A stretch of 7,661 nucleotides of DNA from Bacteroidota bacterium (GTDB lineage: Bacteria; Bacteroidota; Bacteroidia; Chitinophagales; UBA2359), in the NCBI GenBank assembly GCA_020629895.1, contig JAHDCM010000173.1, forward strand, positions 1 through 7,661, given 5' to 3'. The translations under genes were made by a program, and so were the position numbers. Positions 1 through 7,591 of this stretch are shown piece by piece (positions within the stretch are counted from its first letter, which is position 1; the number at the start of each line of letters is the position of its first letter). The notes under the pieces were generated by a model. The model was given only the letters and a program-made list of their open reading frames with translations. It did not search any database and was not told where the DNA came from.

Positions 1-33
1 CATTGGAACTCTTTCACGCTCTATTGTTTTACA

Positions 34-39
34 TATAAT
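34..39 (+). promoter_or_regulatory. weak candidate -10 box for the SH3-domain gene
   Basis: A TATAAT hexamer lies 47 bp before the preferred ATG at 87, with a poor -35-like TTTCAC at 12-17 (16 bp spacing). I see no clear copy of the Bacteroidota -7 motif (TAnnTTTG) at a sensible distance. In AT-rich DNA such a hexamer arises easily by chance, and only 86 bp of upstream sequence are visible, so the true promoter may be elsewhere. Confidence 0.2.
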
Positions 40-86
40 AAGTACCCTAGTTTCAACATCACATTCACCATTATTTGTACATCCCT

Positions 87-1655
87 ATGATTGAAAAAGC
101 ACAAGAACTAAAAGCTTATATTCAACAAAACAATATTACCGACCGATTTGGCTTAGAAAATGCGGTTAAGTTTTACACCCAAGACTCGCCCGTTGTTCAT
201 CGCATTTTAAACGCCTGTGTTCATCACAATGTACTAGCAAATTTTCTAGCAGAACGCAAAATCAAAACACAAGTAAAAAAGCCCTTTGTACAGCGATATT
301 CGACGGTGCTAAAACAACAAAGTGACCTGAGTGCTGCCGAGATCAAGCAGGCGATGTTACTCTGTTTATATATCTCCAATTTTGTTACTAAAGAAGATAT
401 TCAAAAACGCCTAAACAAAGGAGCTAATAAGGCACCTGACACACCAGCCCCTCCAAAGAAAAAGCCTGCCCAACAAGCACCTATTACGCCTGTTAATGAA
501 ATTCCACTTCCGCCTTCTAAATCAAAAGACGAACAAGAAGTAGACGAGGTACAAACAATTATCGGCTTTAAATTTGATGATAAAGACGCTCCCGACAAAT
601 CGTCTTTATCGCCACTTTTTCCAATCAAAACCCCTGCATCTAAACCAGCAGTTGTACCAGCCAATCCTAAAGAAGATCCGACTACCATTGTACGTAAATC
701 TAGTACTGCTCCTGCTTCTGTTGCCGCTCAAAAACCTGTCAAATCAAAGCCTAAAGCTGTAGAAAAAGCCAAACCTGTTATTCAAAAAAAGCCAAGTCAC
801 ACCAAAAAGAAAGCAGGTGGCTTTTTAAGGACGTTACTTTTGTTATTACTACTTCCATTTCTTTACTTTTTATATGCCTTTGTGTATCCTTATCTTTCTG
901 ATCAGTTTTTTGCGCAACCTACTTACTGCATTGCTACGGGTTTAAAAATTCGCGCCCAGCCCACCGATTCTTCTGAGCGTTTAGGGGGCGTTGTGTTTGG
1001 CGATGAACTCAAATTTTATGGGGAGGCTGACAATGCACCTGGTTGGATTTGTGTGAAAGGAGATGGGCAAAAGGGGTATGTGAAAGCCAAATATGTGGCA
1101 GATAAACGCTATGCTAGAGAGTTGGGAGCTATTTTAGGCGATGCAGATGCTTTGTATAGTACAGGACTTACCCGCAATCGAAAAGCTTTGAAAAGCTACT
1201 TCGATACACAAGGGTATTGCGGATTGATGAGTGCTACATTAGAAGCGGAATTATATGGGGATACACCTCCAAACTGTTCTGAAAGGTGGCAAATTTTCGC
1301 CAAAGATCATACTAGTTCGCTCTCTCTGCGTATGCGAACAGAATCGACCTCCGAATATGCCGCCTTGCTTACTCGTGTAGATAATCATCCCGAAAAAAAG
1401 TTGGTGGTACTAAGCTTTGAAGGAAATGCCGAACAACCAGAAGGCTTTTTAGAATTAGACTTGCCGGGTGATGTGGAAGAGATCGCTATTGCAAAAGCAG
1501 CTACTAAAAAATGGAAGGTGTCTCAAAATGATTCTGACAGTAAAAAACAATTAGCACGAGATGGTATTTATTTTGAAACAGAGGAGGAGACAGGAAATAC
1601 CGCAAGGTATTTGGTCATTTTGGAAGCAGGTAATTTAGAAATGATTCGTCAGTAA
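87..1655 (+). CDS. Single-pass membrane protein with extracytoplasmic bacterial SH3 domain
   Basis: Residues are numbered from the ATG at 87 (522 aa). A TTG at 75 would add four residues; neither start has a Shine-Dalgarno, so ATG is preferred. Residues 1-110 form a helical soluble region I cannot assign. About 115-242 is a low-complexity Pro/Lys/Ala/Ser linker ending in a lysine cluster. About 246-270 is a leucine-rich membrane segment. Basic residues before it predict N-inside, C-outside (inference). About 279-338 is a bacterial SH3 (SH3b) domain: it has the LKIRAQP start (family pattern LNVRSGP), a GD turn, GWICVK and the GYVKAKYV end. Residues 340-522 are an extracytoplasmic domain of unknown function with two cysteines (378, 397) that could pair. 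SH3b domains often bind peptidoglycan, so a wall sensor or anchor is plausible. The 3' end overlaps the convergent small gene by 7 bp. The SH3b call is solid; the biological role is not known. Confidence 0.9.
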   Translation: MIEKAQELKAYIQQNNITDRFGLENAVKFYTQDSPVVHRILNACVHHNVLANFLAERKIKTQVKKPFVQRYSTVLKQQSDLSAAEIKQAMLLCLYISNFVTKEDIQKRLNKGANKAPDTPAPPKKKPAQQAPITPVNEIPLPPSKSKDEQEVDEVQTIIGFKFDDKDAPDKSSLSPLFPIKTPASKPAVVPANPKEDPTTIVRKSSTAPASVAAQKPVKSKPKAVEKAKPVIQKKPSHTKKKAGGFLRTLLLLLLLPFLYFLYAFVYPYLSDQFFAQPTYCIATGLKIRAQPTDSSERLGGVVFGDELKFYGEADNAPGWICVKGDGQKGYVKAKYVADKRYARELGAILGDADALYSTGLTRNRKALKSYFDTQGYCGLMSATLEAELYGDTPPNCSERWQIFAKDHTSSLSLRMRTESTSEYAALLTRVDNHPEKKLVVLSFEGNAEQPEGFLELDLPGDVEEIAIAKAATKKWKVSQNDSDSKKQLARDGIYFETEEETGNTARYLVILEAGNLEMIRQ

Positions 1656-2143
1656 TTGCCCTCTTGTACGACTCCCATCAATACATCATACGGAATATTC
1701 AAATAGCGTTGATTCTCCTCATCTTTGGGCAGGAATAAGCCATATTCATTTTCAGCATTGTATATTTCCATTGTAGCGGGTTTGTCTTTGATACGGTCAT
1801 ATTTTCGGGCATCATTTCGGTTGAAAAATATTTTATCAAAGGCATCTTTTTTATCGGGGTCTACTAATAAAATTTTATAGCCTTTTGAAGTAGCTTCTCC
1901 TTTCCATACCCGTTCTTTCCCGTCTAGTTGCTCTAATGCTTTTACAAATGCGTCTTGGTCTATTGCTCCCCAATGACGTTCTGCATTCATTTGAATGGGA
2001 TTGATAATTTGTTCCTCAAAGGTACTAGCAGTTGTACTAGGACGTTCTTTTCCTATCCAAGTTCCTATTATAAAAGCGGCTGCTCCAAATAATAGGATAC
2101 TTAGTAGAATTGGTAAGGTTTTGCGTGTTGATTTTCGAGCCAT
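1649..2143 (-). CDS. Small membrane-anchored protein of unknown function, coupled to the SEDS-PBP gene
   Basis: This is a 164-residue protein I do not recognise. Its N-terminus has basic residues (MARKSTRK) and then a hydrophobic segment at about 10-30. There is no lipobox cysteine, and no cysteine at all in the protein. The segment is therefore an uncleaved anchor or an atypical signal peptide, leaving about 130 mostly charged residues outside the membrane (inference from positive-inside). The soluble part mixes helical and short beta-like stretches, with no catalytic motif that I can see. The ATG lies 7 bp after the stop of the giant SEDS-PBP gene, and its Shine-Dalgarno overlaps that stop codon, so translation is probably coupled. 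The likely role is an accessory subunit of that synthase, inferred from position only. The 3' end overlaps the convergent SH3-domain gene by 7 bp, and no terminator with a U-tract is visible after it. Confidence 0.85.
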   Translation of the reverse strand: MARKSTRKTLPILLSILLFGAAAFIIGTWIGKERPSTTASTFEEQIINPIQMNAERHWGAIDQDAFVKALEQLDGKERVWKGEATSKGYKILLVDPDKKDAFDKIFFNRNDARKYDRIKDKPATMEIYNAENEYGLFLPKDEENQRYLNIPYDVLMGVVQEGNY

Positions 2144-2146
2144 CTG

Positions 2147-2152
2147 TCACCT
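2147..2152 (-). promoter_or_regulatory. Ribosome binding site of the small gene, overlapping the upstream stop codon
   Basis: Read on the minus strand, AGGTGA sits 3 bases before the ATG at 2143. It matches the 3' part of the Shine-Dalgarno consensus AAGGAGGTGA. Its first two bases are the last two of the TAG stop (2153-2151) of the giant gene. A ribosome ending on the upstream gene would stand on this site, which favours coupled translation. It is the only recognisable Shine-Dalgarno among the three genes here. Confidence 0.6.
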
Positions 2153-5100
2153 ATTTAATTCTCATATACTCTTTAAATAGCAAGGATTCTTCCACTTCAA
2201 TAAGCACCTTCTCAATCAGTTCTACATCAGGATTATCTCCTAAATGATCATATAAATACAATACATAAAAAGGATTCGTTGCTAATTGTTGTGGGGATAA
2301 CTGTGTTAAATCATTTTTACTAATCACCACTGCTAATAAACGATCATTAATTTTCTGTATATTCCTTTTCGTGGCTTCTTCTTTATTGGCAATGGTGCCT
2401 GTTTTGGCGTAGTAATGTAATTTCGTCTTTCTACTTTTATTCCGTCTACTCACTATCCCACGCATGTATTTATTAGCGGTACCCTGTCCATAGGTTTCGG
2501 TACCTGATGAGCTTATCACTTTATCTAAGGATAAGAAGATATTTTGTTTGGTAAAACTGGCATATTCTGCTTGGCTCCCCCACTCTTTTGTATCAAAAGA
2601 TTCATAACGATTGACATTGCTTTTTTCGTTGAGATGTACCTTCAATTTACTATTCATACTTATCATTTTCCCATACATTTCTAGCATTTTCACTGGACTC
2701 ACCTCAATGGGGCTTCCTCCTACCGTAGATTGAGAAATAGCTGCGGTAAAAGAGCCACCATCACCCGCCTCACGCGCTGCTTGATAGAAATGCGATTTTT
2801 CGGGAAAACTGTAATTCCGTAAATATGGATTACAACGATTAAAAATGGGGGTTTCGCCATCAAAATTTTGGTATTGTATGCCATTCTTTCGATCCCATGT
2901 ATCAAGTTGGTAATTATTTTCAAGTCCATTCGCCAATACTGATTTCGTATTGCTAAAATAAACCCCTGCCGATTGATTTTCACCAGGTGGCCAAAAATCT
3001 TTATTGAATGTTAATGTACGATCAGATAAGTAGCCGATACGTGGATAAATTTCGGGGGCGACTCCTCCTGTTAGGATAGACTTTCCTTTTGTTAGATGAT
3101 TTTTTAGACTTGCTATATCATAAGACCCTAAGAACATGATAAGTGAGTGATAAATATTACTAGAGCGAATGAGGTAATTCACATTATCCATTGGTGCCAA
3201 ATCTGTTCGCCCCATTTGCCACTGGTAGCCTCCCATTGAACGCCCCCCATACGCTGTGATGGGATTCGGCATCACTAATTCCATTTTCCCCTGGTTCGTT
3301 TTTCTATAAACAGGTTCTTTGCTTCTCAATGCCTTCCAATTAACAACAGTAGTTGGCACTTGTGAAGTTACTGCCGAATACATAATTGGTTTGATAGAAG
3401 AACCAGGGCCAGGCTGCATAATCAACAAATTGCGATTACCATATACCTCGCGTTCATCACCTGCCACCCGATTGAGGTAAAAGTTGCGGTTATAATCATT
3501 AATTTCTCCAACATCGTTTGGATTTAGTTCTATTTGAGGTTTATAATCCACCATTAGGCGAAGCCGCCCTTCTCCATCCATAGCCGACACAGCATATTGG
3601 CGATAACGATCACGTCCTTTTTTCACGGGTTTTTTCCAGTTTTCGGCTTTCGCTTTTACGGCAATCAGGTTATAAATATTACTGCTTAATTCACTATCAA
3701 TGGACAATTGTACATCTTCATAAAACTTGGTTCCTGTTGTATCTTTAGACATGGCATTATTGGCGGCATTTGCATAATGGTAGGCCCATAGAAATCGCTC
3801 TTCCAACGGATAAAAAAACCGTTGGCGGCCATTGAGCCAGATATTTTTCATTAGGTACTGTGCTGGCTCCTCGCTGTACATATATTGCGCTTGTTGCTTG
3901 CCCCGTTTATTAAAAAAACTAAGCTTATCATTTGGTAATACCCGAATGCTAATATCTTCAAAGGCTTGGCGATAAGGGGCATAACGAGTAGCGGCTGTAT
4001 TTTCGACACTCATCGTACCTGTTTTGTCAGAACTTGATTTATAGGTACTTGCAATCAATAATAGTTCTTTTTCCTTTGTCCACTCCGCAGGAATTTGAGT
4101 AATTCGTAAATTAGGAGGTACTTCTTTACTATCGGATAATATATTTTTGATAATACCTGCACTCGTCATTGTCACTCCTTTACCTCCTCGTTTTAAGTTA
4201 GCTAAGGTTGCTTTTTGTTGGGTATTGGCTGCCAAAATATTACCTCCCCAACGGCTGCGATATTCGCGAGGAGGTTGTACCAAATAATAACTTTTATTGA
4301 GTGAAAATTGATACCGTCCACGTACATTGATTAAGTGTAGCATTTCCTCCATATTGCGCCAGCGGGAAGCATCGTTTTTCAAGAAATAGCGAAAAATACT
4401 TTTAGAGAATTCACTTTCAAAAACCGTTGGTAAGCCATCTGTTGATAAGTTTGGATCAGTTGTCAAAGCCTTTATCAAACCGGGAAGGTCTTCATCCGAA
4501 AGTTCATTAATTTTATGTTGCCTTTTATAGTCCTCTTGCAGTTTTTTAAAGGGAGTATTAAGTGTTTGACATTCTGATTTTACTGCTTCCATTGTTTCAT
4601 TTAATTGAAAGTCATCTTCCTCAAAAACATAAGGTTGTTTGATAAATACCCCTATTAAAAAAATGAGTACAAATGGAATTAAGCTAAAATAATTGAAGCG
4701 TACTACCCTACGTTCTCCTTCTGCTTGAAAATAAGCTAGGAGCAGTAGTACAAAGCAAAAAGCAAGGGTTAGTTTACTGGTCAAACTAATAAAGGGAAAA
4801 TCTTGCCCAAAAAAGATAAAGCGATTGGTGCAGGTAAGCCAAATGAAAAAAGCCATCGTAAATAAGAGGAGCAAAACACCAAATGAGATAAAGTTTTTGC
4901 TCTTCGAGTCATTCGGATCGAAGGTAAAACGATAGGATAAGGAAAACCCAATACAAAGCATAATCATTAACACCAACAAGCCACGTACTGCCCATATAGA
5001 ATGCTCTGACACTAAATAGCGTGTAATGGCCAGATCGGTTGTTTGGGTGATATAACTGGCTCCTTTATTAAAATGAGGCTTTAGGTTGAAATAGGTCTTT

Positions 5101-7586
5101 TTTTGCTTTTCTTCTTCACTAAAATTACCTTCTAAATAGGTATTGATAAACCACTGATTTTGGGCGGCACGCAACACCAAATCGACCTCTGTTGATTGAA
5201 ATTCTTTTTCGGTTAGGATATCATTTAAAGGCGCACCAAAAATCTCTGCGCGATATTTCGCATAAGAGTATTTTTCGAGAAACTCCGTGCCTCGGTTAAA
5301 ACTTCCGATACATATCACTAAAATAAGGGCAGCGACCCCACCTAGCCAGTAAGTTCGACGGCGATGTAAAAATTCATTTTCGTGGCGTAAGGTCATTACA
5401 TTGGCAAAATAAAGCCCTAAAACTAATACCAATGCAAAAGCCACTAGATAGGTGACGACCCCATTTTGTAGGACAAAACGAAATAACGGAATACCAAATA
5501 AAATGATTAGTACAAAACCAAGTCCTACTACAATCACTGTTGCCAATGCCCGTTTGCGCTTTCTAGCTCCACGTTTTTGATATAAACGCTGTAAGTTTCG
5601 AAATAACTCAAACAATAAAATAAACAATAAAAAGATAATCGAATAGCCCGTATCCAAAGCCGCTATAATACCTAATGTAACAAAGGTATTTAATGCGCGA
5701 AAAGGATTTATATTGTAGGTATCGTGTTCATAATCCCAATCGCGACGCGCGTTGACATAAGCCGTAAAAAAATAGATAAATACAGGCATTGCGATATTTG
5801 CAAATCGCTCTGAAATCCCAAACATTCCAATTAAAAATCCAATGACATGTAAGCACATATAAATGAGGGCAAACTGCCAGAACGTACGATTGGTAAATGG
5901 TAAAATCAGCCACTTATCTAGCAATCTTATTAGCCCTGTTTGCTTGGTTCGATCTTGTTTAATCCCTAGTCGATACCGTACCTTTGCTCGCATTTCTTCC
6001 CAAAAATCTTCCATCCATCGGCGACTAGCCAGTAGATAACGAACCAACCAGAAGAAGGCTGTAAATAAACAGGTAAATAGAAAATGTTGCTGACTTCGCA
6101 GGAAATTAAACTCTGCCATTTTTATATCCTCAATAGGCGGAAAAGCGGCCATTCGCCATTGTAGTATAATACGGATCAATAAAAAGGAAAACACGACAAC
6201 ATACAGGATAGCTTCGGCCGTTGTCATACTTCTAGCAGAGAGGATACTCAGTATTAAAAACAATAACCAAAAGCCTAGTATAAACCACACCAAATAAGCT
6301 GCCTTAATGGGATGATCTGTCAAGAAATTATGTACCTGAAACTCCCAGTCAAGTGTGTTGGTATCAGTAGAAAGTGTGAAGGGCTGATTTGCTTGATATA
6401 AACGATCTCGCAAACCCACTTTTTGATCCATTACCTTAAACAATAATTGTTCATTGGCAGCCCCTTTATAATAGATGATATTCCCCGAAATGTGATGCAC
6501 ATTTTTCTCTTCCTTCATTAAGGGAAAATAATACCCTCCACTGGATACATTTTGGCTTACATCTTCAAAAGAGCTACACAAAAATAGGTTATTTTCTTCT
6601 TCATCCTTCAGTTCATACCGCTTTGGAAATAAATGTCTCAGGTGATAATTCCCTCCTTCTCCTTTAAGAATACGTAACCTATTTTCATCAGCCGCCGGAA
6701 AACCTACATAAAAAATGCCCCCTTCATCTACTGCTGTTTTAAACGTGTGTTTAGCTACTTTTTGTTTCGACTCACCATTACTAATGACTAGTCCTTTTGT
6801 TTCTGCTAATAAAGGGGAGGGAAATAAGGTCAAGGACGAATAATTTGCTCTTTTTTTACTACTTGGCACCCGCGTTCGAATCAATAAAGTACCTTCTAGC
6901 ATGGCTAGTACTTCTTCATTGGCTTTGGTACGCGAAAAATCGGCAGCCGTAGCCAATCGAAATAAGGAGTAGCCCTCTTGCAAGCGGCTGAACTCATGGC
7001 TGTACACTTTACCATCACCAAAAGAGACCTCATACACCGCTTTATTTTTCCGCCTCCCTTCTTTTATTCGCAAACTAAAAATGGTTCGTTCTTCTGTTCG
7101 CAAACTATCTATGGTGACAGGCATCCGAATCTCTAAATAATCATCTATTGGTACTTGATCGTAAATGGCATTTTCTAAATGATATTCTTCGCTATTAAAA
7201 TTATAGGTATAAAATGGCTCATAAAAGTTAGTTCCCTCAATGCTATGTTCACTCAGATTACTGGTTAATTTCAAGAACCCTTGCTTTGAGTCCCAAAGAG
7301 ATTTGCTTCTATTCTTTTCATCTACTAAATTGATTTCTTTTTGGTATTGGTAACCTAAATGTTCGAGTACATGGTGATCGAGGTTTGTAAATACATTTTC
7401 AGAGGGATGCGTATAGTTATCTACCATCATTACTCCCCAAAAGGAAAAGGCAATACTAATGATATAGGTTAAGGTACGCTTACTCCAGATCATATTTCCC
7501 CATGCTATATGCAATAACAATAGCAAAATGAGGAAGCATACTGTAAAAAACAGATAGGTATTGAATGTAAATAGAGCGAATAACAT
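2151..7586 (-). CDS. Giant fusion: N-terminal extracytoplasmic domain, SEDS (FtsW/RodA-like) glycosyltransferase core and class B PBP transpeptidase
   Basis: This 1811-residue protein probably makes and cross-links peptidoglycan. In order: membrane segments at about 4-28 and 38-55; a beta-rich extracytoplasmic domain 56-425 of unknown function; membrane segments at 428-450, 456-474 and 501-520; a basic cytoplasmic stretch 521-568; then ten membrane segments (569-953) matching a SEDS core. SEDS hallmarks are D645-x-G647 (cf. QPDLGT), a long outer loop 763-862 ending in TTDLAI with D851 (cf. HTDFIF and its essential Asp), and PFIS at 931-934 (cf. PFISYGG). Segment 965-982 anchors a class B PBP: pedestal about 983-1290, with RWGGNILAAN near 1112-1121 (cf. 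RGxIxDRNGxxLA), and transpeptidase about 1291-1811. Active-site motifs are S1396-SI-K1399, S1475-S-N1477 and K1728-T-G-T, with ISQS...SPVKM between the last two. Loop charges fit one topology throughout. SEDS and PBP are normally separate proteins. The ATG at 7586 has no Shine-Dalgarno; the next Met (32) would cut away the first membrane segment. The transpeptidase call is very sure; the SEDS call is strong but the sequence is divergent. Confidence 0.93.
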   Translation of the reverse strand: MLFALFTFNTYLFFTVCFLILLLLLHIAWGNMIWSKRTLTYIISIAFSFWGVMMVDNYTHPSENVFTNLDHHVLEHLGYQYQKEINLVDEKNRSKSLWDSKQGFLKLTSNLSEHSIEGTNFYEPFYTYNFNSEEYHLENAIYDQVPIDDYLEIRMPVTIDSLRTEERTIFSLRIKEGRRKNKAVYEVSFGDGKVYSHEFSRLQEGYSLFRLATAADFSRTKANEEVLAMLEGTLLIRTRVPSSKKRANYSSLTLFPSPLLAETKGLVISNGESKQKVAKHTFKTAVDEGGIFYVGFPAADENRLRILKGEGGNYHLRHLFPKRYELKDEEENNLFLCSSFEDVSQNVSSGGYYFPLMKEEKNVHHISGNIIYYKGAANEQLLFKVMDQKVGLRDRLYQANQPFTLSTDTNTLDWEFQVHNFLTDHPIKAAYLVWFILGFWLLFLILSILSARSMTTAEAILYVVVFSFLLIRIILQWRMAAFPPIEDIKMAEFNFLRSQQHFLFTCLFTAFFWLVRYLLASRRWMEDFWEEMRAKVRYRLGIKQDRTKQTGLIRLLDKWLILPFTNRTFWQFALIYMCLHVIGFLIGMFGISERFANIAMPVFIYFFTAYVNARRDWDYEHDTYNINPFRALNTFVTLGIIAALDTGYSIIFLLFILLFELFRNLQRLYQKRGARKRKRALATVIVVGLGFVLIILFGIPLFRFVLQNGVVTYLVAFALVLVLGLYFANVMTLRHENEFLHRRRTYWLGGVAALILVICIGSFNRGTEFLEKYSYAKYRAEIFGAPLNDILTEKEFQSTEVDLVLRAAQNQWFINTYLEGNFSEEEKQKKTYFNLKPHFNKGASYITQTTDLAITRYLVSEHSIWAVRGLLVLMIMLCIGFSLSYRFTFDPNDSKSKNFISFGVLLLLFTMAFFIWLTCTNRFIFFGQDFPFISLTSKLTLAFCFVLLLLAYFQAEGERRVVRFNYFSLIPFVLIFLIGVFIKQPYVFEEDDFQLNETMEAVKSECQTLNTPFKKLQEDYKRQHKINELSDEDLPGLIKALTTDPNLSTDGLPTVFESEFSKSIFRYFLKNDASRWRNMEEMLHLINVRGRYQFSLNKSYYLVQPPREYRSRWGGNILAANTQQKATLANLKRGGKGVTMTSAGIIKNILSDSKEVPPNLRITQIPAEWTKEKELLLIASTYKSSSDKTGTMSVENTAATRYAPYRQAFEDISIRVLPNDKLSFFNKRGKQQAQYMYSEEPAQYLMKNIWLNGRQRFFYPLEERFLWAYHYANAANNAMSKDTTGTKFYEDVQLSIDSELSSNIYNLIAVKAKAENWKKPVKKGRDRYRQYAVSAMDGEGRLRLMVDYKPQIELNPNDVGEINDYNRNFYLNRVAGDEREVYGNRNLLIMQPGPGSSIKPIMYSAVTSQVPTTVVNWKALRSKEPVYRKTNQGKMELVMPNPITAYGGRSMGGYQWQMGRTDLAPMDNVNYLIRSSNIYHSLIMFLGSYDIASLKNHLTKGKSILTGGVAPEIYPRIGYLSDRTLTFNKDFWPPGENQSAGVYFSNTKSVLANGLENNYQLDTWDRKNGIQYQNFDGETPIFNRCNPYLRNYSFPEKSHFYQAAREAGDGGSFTAAISQSTVGGSPIEVSPVKMLEMYGKMISMNSKLKVHLNEKSNVNRYESFDTKEWGSQAEYASFTKQNIFLSLDKVISSSGTETYGQGTANKYMRGIVSRRNKSRKTKLHYYAKTGTIANKEEATKRNIQKINDRLLAVVISKNDLTQLSPQQLATNPFYVLYLYDHLGDNPDVELIEKVLIEVEESLLFKEYMRIK

Positions 7587-7591
7587 GTTTT

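Noticed and set aside
75..86. TTG at 75 as start of the SH3 gene
   Set aside because: It adds only four residues, has no Shine-Dalgarno, and an in-frame ATG follows at 87.
401..688. Antisense open frame of 95 codons inside the SH3 gene
   Set aside because: It mirrors the Pro/Lys/Ser-rich linker on the other strand; its Gly/Ser/Leu-rich composition is what such a linker gives in antisense, and it has no ribosome site.
2720..2983. Minus-strand open frame of 87 codons overlapping the giant gene
   Set aside because: It lies entirely inside the coding region for the transpeptidase in another frame and shows no protein-like features of its own.
4014..4025. A second KTGT motif in the giant protein (residues 1188-1191)
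   Set aside because: It lies before the SxxK serine (1396), in the pedestal region, so it cannot be the third motif of the transpeptidase. The KTGT at 1728-1731 has the right order and context.
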